DNA of 64,000 nt, taken from the NCBI GenBank assembly GCA_963576565.1, contig OY755048.1:4780501-4844500 (forward strand), read 5' to 3'. The notes beneath the pieces are model-generated. The model saw nothing but the letters and a program-made list of their open reading frames with translations, did not search any database and was not told the origin of the DNA. Numbering within the stretch: position 1 is the stretch's first letter; every line of letters starts with the position of its first letter. This DNA comes from Aspidapion aeneum. Taxonomy: Eukaryota; Arthropoda; Insecta; Coleoptera; Brentidae. The translations under genes and the position numbers were made by a program. Of this stretch, positions 34,431 to 49,218 are shown piece after piece.

Positions 34431-36969
34431 TATTGTGTAGTATCATCTGAAACGCAAAGATATATAAAAATTTTTGAAATCGGAGCAATTTTTTTTTTTT
34501 TCGAAAAAATTAGGATAACCATAGCTTACACTAATATTGTGTAGTATCATCGGATACGCAAAGATATATAAAATTTTTTGAAATCGGAGCAACTTTTTTT
34601 TTATCGAAAAAATTAGGGTCACCATAGCTTACACTACTATTGTGTAGTATCATCGGAAACGCAAAGATATATAAAAAATTTTGAAATCGGAGCAATTTTT
34701 TTTTTTCGAAAAAATTAGGATAACCATAGCTTACACTAATATTGTGAAGTATCATCGGAAACGCAAAGATATATAAAAATTTTTGAAATCGGAGCAATTT
34801 TTTTTTTTTCGAAAAAATTAGGATAACCATAGCTTACACTAATATTGTGTAGTATCATCGGAAACGCAAAGATATATAAAAAATTTTGAAATCGGAGCAA
34901 TTTTTTTTTTCGAAAAAATTAGGATAACCATAGCTTACACTAATATTGTGTAGTATCATCGGAAACGCAAAGATATATAAAAATTTTTGAAATCGGAGCA
35001 ACTTTTTTTTTATCGAAAAAATTAGGATAACCATAGCTTACACTACTATTGTGTAGTATCATCTGAAACGCAAAGATATATAAAAATTTTTGAAATCGGA
35101 GCAATTTTTTTTTTTTCGAAAAAATTAGGATAACCATAGCTTACACTAATATTGTGTAGTATCATCGGAAACGCAAAGATATATAAAAATTTTTGAAATC
35201 GGAGCAACTTTTTTTTTATCGAAAAAATTAGGATCACCATAACTTACACTACTATTGTGTAGTATCATCTGAAACGCAAAGATATATAAAAATTTTTGAA
35301 ATCGGAGCAATTTTTTTTTTTCGAAAAAATTAGGATAACCATAGCTTACACTAATATTGTGTAGTATCATCGGAAACGCAAAGATATATAAAAATTTTTG
35401 AAATCGGAGCAACTTTTTTTTTATCGAAAAAATTAGGGTCACCATAGCTTACACTACTATTGTGTAGTATCATCGGAAACGCAAAGATATATAAAAAATT
35501 TTGAAATCGGAGCAATTTTTTTTTCCGAAAAAATTAGGATAACCATAGCTTACACTAATATTGTGTAGTATCATCGGAAACGCAAAGATATATAAAAATT
35601 TTTGAAATCTGAGCAATTTTTTTTTTTCGAAAAAATTAGGATAACCATAGCTTACACTAATATTGTGTAGTATCATCGGAAACGCAAAGATATATAAAAA
35701 TTTTTGAAATCGGAGCAACTTTTTTTTTATCGAAAAAATTAGGATCACCATAACTTACACTACTATTGTGTAGTATCATCTGAAACGCAAAGATATATAA
35801 AAATTTTTGAAATCGGAGCAATTTTTTTTTTCGAAAAAATTAGGATAACCATAGATTACACTAATATTGTGTAGTATCATCGGAAACGCAAAGATATATA
35901 AAAAAAAATTTTTTTCGAAAAAATTAGGATAACCATAGCTTACACTAATATTGTGTAGTATCATCGGAAACGCAAAGATATATAAAAATTTTTGAAATCG
36001 GAGCAATTTTTTTTTTTCGAAAAAATTAGGATAACGATAACTTACACTACTATTGTGTAGTATCATCTGAAACGCAAAGATATATAAAAATTTTTGAAAT
36101 CGAAGCAATTTTTTTTTTCGAAAAAATTAGGATAACCATAACTTACACTACTATTGTGTAGTATCATCTGAAACGCAAAGATATATAAAAATTTTTGAAA
36201 TCGGAGCAATTTTTTTTTTTTCGAAAAAATTAGGATAACCATAGCTTACACTAATATTGTGTAGTATCATCGGAAACGCAAAGATATATAAAAATTTTTG
36301 AAATCGGAGCAACTTTTTTTTTATCGAAAAAATTAGGATCACCATAACTTACACTACTATTGTGTAGTATCATCTGAAACGCAAAGATATATAAAAATTT
36401 TTGAAATCGGAGCAATTTTTTTTTTTTCGAAAAAATTAGGATAACCATAACTTACACTACTATTGTGTAGTATCATCTGAAACGCAAAGATATATAAAAA
36501 ATTTTGAAATCGGAGCAATTTTTTTTTTTCGAAAAAATTAGGATAACCATAACTTACACTACTATTGTGTAGTATCATCTGAAACGCAAAGATATATAAA
36601 AAATTTTGAAATCGGAGCAATTTTTTTTTTTTCGAAAAAATTAGGATAACCATAACTTACACTACTATTGTGTAGTATCATCTGAAACGCAAAGATATAT
36701 AAAAATTTTTGAAATCGGAGCAATTTTTTTTTCGAAAAAATTAGGATAACCATAGCTTACACTAATATTGTGTAGTATCATCGGAAACGCAAAGATATAT
36801 AAAAATTTTTGAAATCGGAGCAACTTTTTTTTTATCGAAAAAATTAGGATCACCATAACTTACACTACTATTGTGTAGTATCATCTGAAACGCAAAGATA
36901 TATAAAAATTTTTGAAATCGGAGCAATTTTTTTTTTCGAAAAAATTAGGATAACCATAGCTTACACTAA
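34431..36969 (+). repeat. Module E, copy 3 (~2.54 kb)
   Basis: Same length and marker order as copy 2: catcggatacgc (34551), ccgaaaa (35524), gaaatctgagc (35607), catagattacac (35853), shortened monomer, gataacg (36031). A private attgtgaagtatc lies near 34743. Confidence 0.88.
35865..35948 (+). repeat. Shortened monomer in module E (84 bp)
   Basis: An A8 run is followed directly by a T7 run and cgaaaaaatt; gaaatcggagcaa is missing. It is at the same place as in E copies 1 and 2. Confidence 0.85.
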
Positions 36970-38299
36970 TATTGTGTAGTATCATCGGAAACGCAAAGAT
37001 ATATAAATATTTTTGAAATCGGAGAAATTTTTTTTTTATCGAAAAAATTAGGATCACCATAACTTACACTACTATTGTGTAGTATCATCTGAAACGCAAA
37101 GTACATAAAAATTTTTGAAATCGGAGCAATTTTTTTTTTTTCGAAAAAATTAGGATAACCATAGCTTACACTAATATTGTGTAGTATCATCGGAAACGCA
37201 AAGATATATAAAAAATTTTGAAATCGGAGCAACTTTTTTTTTATCGAAAAAATTAGGATCACTATAGCTTACACTACTATTGTGTAGTATCATCTGAAAC
37301 GCAAAGATATATAAAAATTTTTGAAATCGGAGCAATTTTTTTTTTTTTTCGAAAAAATTAGGATAACCATAACTTACACTACTATTGTGTAGTATCATCT
37401 GAAACGCAAAGATATATAAAAATTTTTGAAATCGGAGCAATTTTTTTTTTTCGAAAAAATTAGGATAACCATAGCTTACACTAATATTGTGTAGTATCAT
37501 CTGAAACGCAAAGATATATAAAAAATTTTGAAATCGGAGCAATTTTTTTTTTTCGAAAAAATTAGGATAACCATAACTTACACTACTATTGTGTAGTATC
37601 ATCTGAAACGCAAAGATATATAAAAATTTTTGAAATCGGAGCAATTTTTTTTTTCGAAAAAATTAGGATATCCATAGCTTACACTAATATTGTGTAGTAT
37701 CATCGGAAACGCAAAGATATATAAAAATTTTTGAAATCGGAGCAACTTTTTTTTTATCGAAAAAATTAGGATCACCATAACTTACACTACTATTGTGTAG
37801 TATCATCTGAAACGCAAAGATATATAAAAAATTTTGAAATCGGAGCAATTTTTTTTTTCGAAAAAATTAGGATAACCATAACTTACACTACTATTGTGTA
37901 GTATCATCTGAAACGCAAAGATATATAAAAATTTTTGAAATCGGAGCAATTTTTTTTTTTCGAAAAAATTAGGATAACCATAACTTACACTACTATTGTG
38001 TAGTATCATCTGAAACGCAAAGATATATAAAAATTTTTGAAATCGGAGCAATTTTTTTTTTATCGAAAAAATTAGGGTCACCATAGCTTACACTAATATT
38101 GTGTAGTATCATCGGAAACGCAAAGATATATAAAAATTTTTGAAATCGGAGCAACTTTTTTTTTATCGAAAAAATTAGGATCACCATAACTTACACTACT
38201 ATTGTGTAGTATCATCTGAAACGCAAAGATATATAAAAATTTTTGAAATCGGAGCAATTTTTTTTTCGAAAAAATTAGGATAACCATAGCTTACACTAA
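36970..38299 (+). repeat. Module A unit, complete 13 monomers (1330 bp)
   Basis: Carries gagaaattt, aaagtacat (g at 37101), a lengthened T run near 37336, ggatatcc near 37669 and gggtcacc near 38073. Confidence 0.88.
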
Positions 38300-39627
38300 T
38301 ATTGTGTAGTATCATCGGAAACGCAAAGATATATAAATATTTTTGAAATCGGAGAAATTTTTTTTTTATCGAAAAAATTAGGATCACCATAACTTACACT
38401 ACTATTGTGTAGTATCATCTGAAACGCAAAGTACATAAAAATTTTTGAAATCGGAGCAATTTTTTTTTTTCGAAAAAATTAGGATAACCATAGCTTACAC
38501 TAATATTGTGTAGTATCATCGGAAACGCAAAGATATATAAAAAATTTTGAAATCGGAGCAACTTTTTTTTTATCGAAAAAATTAGGATCACTATAGCTTA
38601 CACTACTATTGTGTAGTATCATCTGAAACGCAAAGATATATAAAAATTTTTGAAATCGGAGCAATTTTTTTTTTTTTCGAAAAAATTAGGATAACCATAA
38701 CTTACACTACTATTGTGTAGTATCATCTGAAACGCAAAGATATATAAAAATTTTTGAAATCGGAGCAATTTTTTTTTTTCGAAAAAATTAGGATAACCAT
38801 AGCTTACACTAATATTGTGTAGTATCATCTGAAACGCAAAGATATATAAAAAATTTTGAAATCGGAGCAATTTTTTTTTTTCGAAAAAATTAGGATAACC
38901 ATAACTTACACTACTATTGTGTAGTATCATCTGAAACGCAAAGATATATAAAAATTTTTGAAATCGGAGCAATTTTTTTTTTCGAAAAAATTAGGATATC
39001 CATAGCTTACACTAATATTGTGTAGTATCATCGGAAACGCAAAGATATATAAAAATTTTTGAAATCGGAGCAACTTTTTTTTTATCGAAAAAATTAGGAT
39101 CACCATAACTTACACTACTATTGTGTAGTATCATCTGAAACGCAAAGATATATAAAAAATTTTGAAATCGGAGCAATTTTTTTTTTCGAAAAAATTAGGA
39201 TAACCATAACTTACACTACTATTGTGTAGTATCATCTGAAACGCAAAGATATATAAAAATTTTTGAAATCGGAGCAATTTTTTTTTTTCGAAAAAATTAG
39301 GATAACCATAACTTACACTACTATTGTGTAGTATCATCTGAAACGCAAAGATATATAAAAATTTTTGAAATCGGAGCAATTTTTTTTTTATCGAAAAAAT
39401 TAGGGTCACCATAGCTTACACTAATATTGTGTAGTATCATCGGAAACGCAAAGATATATAAAAATTTTTGAAATCGGAGCAACTTTTTTTTTATCGAAAA
39501 AATTAGGATCACCATAACTTACACTACTATTGTGTAGTATCATCTGAAACGCAAAGATATATAAAAATTTTTGAAATCGGAGCAATTTTTTTTTCGAAAA
39601 AATTAGGATAACCATAGCTTACACTAA
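38300..39627 (+). repeat. Module A unit, complete 13 monomers (1328 bp)
   Basis: Carries gagaaattt, aaagtacat (g at 38431), ggatatcc near 38993 and gggtcacc near 39402. Its differences from the preceding unit that I noticed are in T-run length. Confidence 0.88.
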
Positions 39628-40650
39628 TATTGTGTAGTATCATCGGAAACGCAAAGATATATAAATATTTTTGAAATCGGAGAAATTTTTTTTTTATCGA
39701 AAAAATTAGGATCACCATAACTTACACTACTATTGTGTAGTATCATCTGAAACGCAAAGTACATAAAAATTTTTGAAATCGGAGCAATTTTTTTTTTTTC
39801 GAAAAAATTAGGATAACCATAGCTTACACTAATATTGTGTAGTATCATCGGAAACGCAAAGATATATAAAAAATTTTGAAATCGGAGCAACTTTTTTTTT
39901 ATCGAAAAAATTAGGATCACTATAGCTTACACTACTATTGTGTAGTATCATCTGAAACGCAAAGATATATAAAAATTTTTGAAATCGGAGCAATTTTTTT
40001 TTTTTCGAAAAAATTAGGATAACCATAACTTACACTACTATTGTGTAGTATCATCTGAAACGCAAAGATATATAAAAATTTTTGAAATCGGAGCAATTTT
40101 TTTTTTTTCGAAAAAATTAGGATAACCATAGCTTACACTAATATTGTGTAGTATCATCTGAAACGCAAAGATATATAAAAAATTTTGAAATCGGAGCAAT
40201 TTTTTTTTTCGAAAAAATTAGGATAACCATAACTTACACTACTATTGTGTAGTATCATCTGAAACGCAAAGATATATAAAAATTTTTGAAATCGGAGCAA
40301 TTTTTTTTTTCGAAAAAATTAGGATATCCATAGCTTACACTAATATTGTGTAGTATCATCGGAAACGCAAAGATATATAAAAATTTTTGAAATCGGAGCA
40401 ACTTTTTTTTTATCGAAAAAATTAGGATCACCATAACTTACACTACTATTGTGTAGTATCATCTGAAACGCAAAGATATATAAAAAATTTTGAAATCGGA
40501 GCAATTTTTTTTTTCGAAAAAATTAGGATAACCATAACTTACACTACTATTGTGTAGTATCATCTGAAACGCAAAGATATATAAAAATTTTTGAAATCGG
40601 AGCAATTTTTTTTTTTTCGAAAAAATTAGGATAACCATAACTTACACTAA
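39628..40650 (+). repeat. Module A, 10-monomer form leading into module B
   Basis: Carries gagaaattt, aaagtacat (g at 39759) and ggatatcc at 40322-40329. The part from ggatatcc onward is the start of the 9.79-kb segment that is repeated in tandem. Confidence 0.87.
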
Positions 40651-43600
40651 TATTGTGTAGTATCATCGGAAACGCAAAGATATATAAAAAATTTTGAAAT
40701 CGGAGCAACTTTTTTTTTATCGAAAAAATTAGGGTCACCATAGCTTACACTACTATTGTGTAGTATCATCGGAAACGCAAAGATATATAAAAATTTTTGA
40801 AATCGGAGCAACTTTTTTTTTATCGAAAAAATTAGGATCACCATAACTTACACTACTATTGTGTAGTATCATCTGAAACGCAAAGATATATAAAAATTTT
40901 TGAAATCGGAGCAATTTTTTTTTTCGAAAAAATTAGGATAACCATAACTTACACTACTGTGTAGTATCATCTGAAACGCAAAGATATATAAAAAATTTTG
41001 AAATCGGAGCAATTTTTTTTTTTTCGAAAAAATTAGGATAATCATAGCTTACACTAATATTGTGTAGTATCATCGGAAACGCAAAGATATATAAAAATTT
41101 TTGAAATCGGAGCAACTTTTTTTTTATCGAAAAAATTAGGGTCACCATAGCTTACACTACTATTGTGTAGTATCATCGGAAACGCAAAGATATATAAAAA
41201 TTTTTGAAATCGGAGCAACTTTTTTTTTATCGAAAAAATTAGGGTCACCATAGCTTACACTACTATTGTGTAGTATCATCGGAAACGCAGATATATAAAA
41301 ATTTTTGAAATCGGAGCAATTTTTTTTTTCGAAAAAATTAGGATAACCATAGCTTACACTAATATTGTGTAGTATCATCGGAAACGCAAAGATATATAAA
41401 AATTTTTGAAATCGGAGCAACTTTTTTTTATCGAAAAAATTAGGATAACCATAGCTTACACTAATTTTGTGTAGTATCATCGGAAACGCAAAGATATATA
41501 AAAATTTTTGAAATCGGAGCAACTTTCTTTTTATCGAAAAAATTAGGATCACCATAACTTACACTACTATTGTGTAGTATCTGAAACGCAAAGATATATA
41601 AAAATTTTTGAAATCGGAGCAATTTTTTTTTTTCGAAAAAATTAGGATAACCATAGCTTACACTAATATTGTGTAGTATCATCGGAAACGCAAAGATATA
41701 TAAAAATTTTTGAAATCGGAGCAACTTTTTTTTTATCGAAAAAATTAGGGTCACCATAGCTTACACTACTATTGTGTAGTATCATCGGAAACGCAAAGAT
41801 ATATAAAAATTTTTGAAATCGGAGCAATTTTTTTTTTCGAAAAAATTAGGATAACCATAGCTTACACTAATATTGTGTAGTATCATCGGAAACGCAAAGA
41901 TATATAAAAAATTTTGAAATCGGAGCAACTTTTTTTTTATCGAAAAAATTAGGATAACCATAGCTTACACTAATTTTGTGTAGTATCATCGGAAACGCAA
42001 AGATATATAAAATTTTTTTAAATCGGAGCAACTTTTTTTTTATCGAAAAAATTAGGATCACTATAGCTTACACTACTATTGTGTAGTATCATCTGAAACG
42101 CAAAAATATATAAAAATTTTTGAAATCGGAGCAATTTTTTTTTTTCGAAATAATTAGGATAACCATAGCTTACACTAATATTGTGTAGTATCATCGGAAA
42201 CGCAAAGATATATAAAAATTTTTGAAATCGGAGCAACTTTCTTTTTATCGAAAAAATTAGGATCACCATAACTTACACTACTATTGTGTAGTATCATCTG
42301 AAACGCAAAGATATATAAAAATTTTTGAAATCGGAGCAATTTTTTTTTTCGAAAAAATTAGGATAACCATAGCTTACACTAATATTGTGTAGTATCATCG
42401 GAAACGCAAAGATATATAAAAATTTTTGAAATCGGAGCAATTTTTTTTTTCGAAAAAATTAGGATAACCATAGCTTACACTAATATTGTGTAGTATCATC
42501 GGAAACGCAAAGATATATAAAAATTTTTGAAATCGGAGCAACTTTTTTTTTATCGAAAAAATTAGGATAACCATAGCTTACACTAATTTTGTGTAGTATC
42601 ATCGGAAACGCAAAGATATATAAAAATTTTTTAAATCGGAGCAATTTTTTTTTTTTCGAAAAAATTAGGATAACCATAGCTTACACTAATATTGTGTAGT
42701 ATCATCGGAAACGCAAAGATATATAAAAATTTTTGAAATCGGAGCAACTTTTTTTTTATCGAAAAAATTAGGATCACTATAGCTTACACTACTATTGTGT
42801 AGTATCATCTGAAACGCAAAGATATATAAAAATTTTTGAAATCGGAGCAATTTTTTTTTCGAAAAAATTAGGATAACCATAGCTTACACTAATATTGTGT
42901 AGTATCATCGGAAACGCAAAGATATATAAAAATTTTTGAAATCGGAGCAACTTTTTTTTTATCGAAAAAATTAGGATCACCATAACTTACACTACTATTG
43001 TGTAGTATCATCTGAAACGCAAAGATATATAAAAATTTTTGAAATCGGAGCAATTTTTTTTTCGAAAAAATTAGGATCACCATAACTTACACTACTATTG
43101 TGTAGTATCATCTGAAACGCAAAGATATATAAAAATTTTTGAAATCGGAGCAATTTTTTTTTTTTCGAAAAAATTAGGATAACCATAACTTACACTACTA
43201 TTGTGTAGTATCATCTGAAACGCAAAGATATATAAAAATTTTTGAAATCGGAGCAATTTTTTTTTTTTCGAAAAAATTAGGATAACCATAACTTACACTA
43301 CTATTGTGTAGTATCATCTGAAACGCAAAGATATATAAAAATTTTTGAAATCGGAGCAATTTTTTTTTTTCGAAAAAATTAGGATCACCATAACTTACAC
43401 TACTATTGTGTAGTATCATCTGAAACGCAAAGATATATAAAAATTTTTGAAATCGGAGCAATTTTTTTTTTTCGAAAAAATTAGGATAACCATAACTTAC
43501 ACTACTATTGTGTAGTATCATCTGAAACGCAAAGATATATAAAAATTTTTGAAATCGGAGCAATTTTTTTTTTCGAAAAAATTAGGATAACCATAGCTTA

Positions 43601-44942
43601 CACTAATATTGTGTAGTATCATCGGAAACGCAAAGATATATAAAAATTTTTGAAATCGGAGCAATTTTTTTTTTTCGAAAAAATTAGGATAACCATAGCT
43701 TACACTAATATTGTGTAGTATCATCGGAAACGCAAAGATATATAAAAATTTTTGAAATAGGAGCAATTTTTTTTTTCGAAAAAATTAGGATAACCATAGC
43801 TTACACTAATATTGTGTAGTAACATCTGAAACGCAAAGATATATAAAAATTTTTGAAATCGGAGCAACTTTTTTTTTATCGAAAAAATTAGGATCACCAT
43901 AACTTACACTACTATTGTGTAGTATCATCTGAAACGCAAAGATATATAAAAAATTTTGAAATCGGAGCAATTTTTTTTTTTCGAAAAAATTAGGATAACC
44001 ATAGCTTACACTAATATTGTGTAGTATCATCGGAAACGCAAAGATATATAAAAATTTTTGAAATCGAAGCAATTTTTTTTTTTTCGAAAAATTAGGATAA
44101 CCATAGCTTACACTAATATTGTGTAGTATCATCGGAAACGCAAAGATATATAAAAATTTTTGAAATCGGAGCAATTTTTTTTTTTTCGAAAAAATTAGGA
44201 TAACCATAGCTTACACTAATATTGTGTAGTATCATCGGAAACGCAAAGATATATAAAAATTTTTGAAATCGGAGCAACTTTTTTTTTATCGAAAAAATTA
44301 GGATCACCATAACTTACACTACTATTGTGTAGTATCATCTGAAACGCAAAGATATATAAAAATTTTTGAAATCGGAGCAATTTTTTTTTTTCGAAAAAAT
44401 TAGGATAACCATAGCTTACACTAATATTGTGTAGTATCATCGGAAACGCAAATATATATAAAAATTTTTGAAATCGGAGCAACTTTTTTTTTATCGAAAA
44501 AATTAGGGTCACCATAGCTTACACTACTATTGTGTAGTATCATCGGAAACGCAAAGATATATAAAAATTTTTGAAATCGGAGCAATTTTTTTTTTTTTTT
44601 CGAAAAAATTAGGATAACCATAGCTTATACTAATATTGTGTAGTATCATCGGAAACGCAAAGATATATAAAAAATTTTGAAATCGGAACAACTTTTTTTT
44701 TATCGAAAAAATTAGGATCACTATAGCTTACACTACTGTTGTGTAGTATCATCTGAAACGCAAAGATATATAAATTTTTTTGAAATCGGAGCAATTTTTT
44801 TTTTTTCGAAAAAATTAGGATAACCATAGCTTACACTAATATTGTGTAGTATCATCGGAAACGCAAAGATATATAAAAATTTTTGAAATCGGAGCAACTT
44901 TTTTTTTATCGAAAAAATTAGGGTCACCGTAGCTTACACTAC
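40651..44942 (+). repeat. Module B, copy 4 (~4.29 kb)
   Basis: B markers recur (actactgtgtag 40956, acgcagatat 41287, agtatctgaa 41577, cgaaataatt 42146, gtaacatctg 43819, acgcaaatatata 44449, ctactgttgtg 44735). Its last monomer ends with gggtcaccgtagc near 44931, the exit to module C; copies that pass to module E end with gatcaccataac. Confidence 0.9.
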
Positions 44943-45025
44943 TATTGTGTAGTATCATCGGAAACGCAAAGATATATAAAAATTTTTGAAATCGAAAAAA
45001 TTAGGATCACTATAGCTTACACTAC
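44943..45025 (+). repeat. Shortened monomer opening module C (83 bp)
   Basis: gaaatcg runs straight into aaaaaattagg. In a full type I monomer the tetramer atcg occurs twice, once in gaaatcggag and once after the T run. Here one atcg and the roughly 20 bases between are gone, which fits a deletion between the two atcg copies. Confidence 0.87.
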
Positions 45026-48000
45026 TATTGTGTAGTATCATCTGAAACGCAAAGATATATAAAAATTTTTGAAATCGGAGCAATTTTTTTTTTTCGAAAA
45101 AATTAGGATAACCATAGCTTACACTAATATTGTGTAGTATCATCGGAAACGCAAAGATATATAAAAATTTTTGAAATCGGAGCAATTTTTTTTTTTCGAA
45201 AAAATTAGGATAACCATAGCTTACACTAATATTGTGTAATATCATCGGAAACGCAAAGATATATAAAAATTTTTGAAATCGGAGCAACTTTTTTTTTATC
45301 GAAAAAATTAGGATCACCATAACTTACACTACTATTGTGTAGTATCATCTGAAACGCAAAGATATATAAAAATTTTTGAAATCGGAGCAATTTTTTTTTT
45401 CGAAAAAATTAGGATAACCATAGCTTACACTAATATTGTGTAGTATCATCGGAAACGCAAAGATATATAAAAATTTTTGAAATCGGAGCAACTTTTTTTT
45501 TATCGAAAAAATTAGGATCACTATAGCTTACACTACTATTGTGTAGTATCATCTGAAACGCAAAAATATATAAAAATTTTTGAAATCGGAGCAATTTTTT
45601 TTTTTCGAAAAAATTAGGATAACCATAGCTTACACTAATATTGTGTAGTATCATCGGAAACGCAAAGATATATAAAATTTTTTGAAATCGGAGCAACTTT
45701 CTTTTTATCGAAAAAATTAGGATCACCATAACTTACACTACTATTGTGTAGTATCATCGGAAACGCAAATATATATAAAAATTTTTGAAATCGGAGCAAC
45801 TTTTTTTTTATCGAAAAAATTAGGGTCACCATAGCTTACACAACTATTGTGTAGTATCATCGGAAACGCAAAGATATATAAAAATTTTTGAAATCGGAGC
45901 AATTTTTTTTTTCGAAAAAATTAGGATAACCATAGCTTACACTAATATTGTGTAGTATCATCGGAAACGCAAAGATATATAAAAAATTTTGAAATCGGAG
46001 CAACTTTTTTTTTTATCGAAAAAATTAGGATAACCATAGCTTACACTAATTTTGTGTAGTATCATCGGAAACGCAAAGATATATAAAATTTTTTTAAATC
46101 GGAGCAATTTTTTTTTCGAAAAAATTAGGATAACCATAGCTTACACTAATATTGTGTAGTATCATCGGAAACGCAAAGATATATAAAAATTTTTGAAATC
46201 GGAGCAATTTTTTTTTTCGAAAAAATTAGGATAACCATAGCTTACACTAATATTGTGTAGTATCATCGGAAACGCAAAGATATATAAAAAATTTTGAAAT
46301 CGGAGCAATTTTTTTTTCGAAAAAATTAGGATAACCATAGCTTACACTAATATTGTGTAGTATCAACGGAAACGCAAAGATATATAAAAAATTTTGAAAT
46401 CGGAGCAATTTTTTTTTTTCGAAAAAATTAGGATAACCATAGCTTACACTAATATTGTGTAGTATCATCGGAAACGCAAAGTTATATAAAAATTTTTGAA
46501 ATCGGAGCAACTTTTTTTTTATCGAAAAAATTAGGATCACCATAACTTACACTACTATTGTGTAGTATCATCTGAAACGCAAAGATATATAAAAATTTTT
46601 GAAATCGGAGCAATTTTTTTTTTCGAAAAAATTAGGATAACCATAGCTTACACTAATATTGTGTAGTATCATCGGAAACGCAAAGATATATAAAAATTTT
46701 TGAAATCGGAGCAACTTTTTTTTTATCGAAAAAATTAGGGTCACCATAGCTTACACTACTATTGTGTAGTATCATCGGAAACGCAAAGATATATAAAAAT
46801 TTTTGAAATCGTAGCAATTTTTTTTTTTCGAAAAAATTAGGATAACCATAGCTTACACTAATATTGTGTAGTATCATCGGAAACGCAAAGATATATAAAA
46901 AATTTTGAAATCGAAGCAACTTTTTTTTTATCGAAAAAATTAGGATCACTATAGCTTACACTACTATTGTGTAGTATCATCTGAAACGCAAAGATATATA
47001 AAAATTTTTGAAATCGGAGCAATTTTTTTTTTCCAAAAAATTAGGATAACCATAGCTTACACTAATATTGTGTAGTATCATCGGAAACGCAAAGATATAT
47101 AAAAATTTTTGAAATCGGAGCAACTTTTTTTTTATCGAAAAAATTAGGGTCACCGTAGCTTACACTACTATTGTGTAGTATCATCGGAAACGCAAAGATA
47201 TATAAAAAATTTTGAAATCGGAGCAATTTTTTTTTTATCGAAAAAATTAGGATCACCATAACTTACACTACTATTGTGTAGTATCATCTGAAACGCAAAG
47301 ATATATAAAAATTTTTGAAATCGGAGCAATTTTTTTATTTTGAAAAAATTAAGATAACCATAGCTTACACTAATATTGTGTAGTATCATCGGAAACGCAA
47401 AGATATATAAAAATTTTTGAAATCGGAGCAACTTTTTTTTTATCGAAAAAATTAGGGTCACCATAGCTTACACTACTATTGTGTAGTATCATCGGAAACG
47501 CAAAGATATATAAAAATTTTTGAAATCGGAGCAATTTTTTTTTTCGAAAAAATTAGGATAACCATAGCTTACACTAATATTGTGTAGTATCATCGGAAAC
47601 GCAAAGATATATAAAAAATTTTGAAATCGGAGCAACTTTTTTTTTATCGAAAAAATTAGGATCACTATAGCTTACACTACTATTGTGTAGTATCATCGGA
47701 AACGCAAAGATATATAAAAATTTTTGAAATCGGAGCAATTTTTTTTTTTTCGAAAAAATTAGGATAACCATAGCTTACACTAATATTGTGTAGTATCATC
47801 GGAAACGCAAAGATATATAAAAATTTTTGAAATCGGAGCAATTTTTTTTTTTCGAAAAAATTAGGATAACCATAGCTTACACTAATATTGTGTAGTATCA
47901 TCTGAAACGCAAAGATATATAAAAATTTTTGAAATCGGAGCAACTTTTTTTTTATCGAAAAAATTAGGATAACCATAACTTACACTACTATTGTGTAGTA

Positions 48001-49218
48001 TCATCTGAAACGCAAAGATATATAAAAATTTTTGAAATCGGAGCAATTTTTTTTTTTTCGAAAAAATTAGGATAACCATAGCTTACACTAATATTGTGTA
48101 GTATCATCGGAAACGCAAAGATATATAAAAATTTTTGAAAGCGGAGCAATTTTTTTTTTTTCGAAAAAATTAGGATAACCATAACTTACACTACTATTGT
48201 GTAGTATCATCTGAAACGCAAAGATATATAAAAATTTTTGAAATCGGAGCAATTTTTTTTTTATCGAAAAAATTAGGATAACCATAGCTTACACTACTAT
48301 TGTGTAGTATCATCGGAAACGCAAAGATATATAAAAATTTTTGAAATCGGAGCAATTTTTTTTTTTTCGAAAAAATTAGGATAACCATAGCTTACACTAA
48401 TATTGTGTAGTATCATCGGAAACGCAAAGATATATAAAAAATTTTGAAATCGGAGCAACTTTTTTTTTATCGAAAAAATAGGATCACTATAGCTTACACT
48501 ACTATTGTGTAGTATCATCGGAAACGCAAAGATATATAAAAATTTTTGAAATCGGAGCATTTTTTTTTTTTTCGAAAAAATTAGGATAACCATAGCTTAC
48601 ACTAATATTGTGTAGTATCATCGGAAACGCAAAGATATATAAAAATTTTTGAAATCGGAGCAATTTTTTTTTTTTCGAAAAAATTAGGATAACCATAGCT
48701 TACACTAATATTGTGTAGTATCATCTGAAACGCAAAGATATATAAAAATTTTTGAAATCGGAGCAACTTTTTTTTTATCGAAAAAATTAGGATAACCATA
48801 ACTTACACTACTATTGTGTAGTATCATCTGAAACGCAAAGATATATAAAAAATTTTGAAATCGGAGCAATTTTTTTTTTTCGAAAAAATTAGGATAACCA
48901 TAGCTTACACTAATATTGTGTAGTATCATCGGAAACGCAAAGATATATAAAAATTTTTGAAAGCGGAGCAATTTTTTTTTTTCGAAAAAATTAGGATAAC
49001 CATAACTTACACTACTATTGTGTAGTATCATCTGAAACGCAAAGATATATAAAAATTTTTGAAATCGGAGCAATTTTTTTTTCGAAAAAATTAGGATAAC
49101 TATAGCTTACACTAATATTGTGTAGTATCATCGGAAACGCAAAGATATATAAAAATTTTTGAAATCGGAGCAACTTATTTTTTATCGAAAAAATTAGGGT
49201 CACCATAGCTTACACTAC
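44943..49218 (+). repeat. Module C, copy 1 (~4.28 kb)
   Basis: Module C occurs only in the two 9.79-kb copies. Its variants in order are an 83-bp first monomer, gtgtaatatc (45236), cacaactattg (45838), tatcaacgg (46361), aaagttatata (46478), atcgtagcaa (46809), ttccaaaaaatt (47032), ttttttattttgaaaa (47333), gaaagcggag (48137 and 48960), cgaaaaaatagg (48471), gataactatag (49096) and caacttattttttatcg (49171). Confidence 0.88.
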
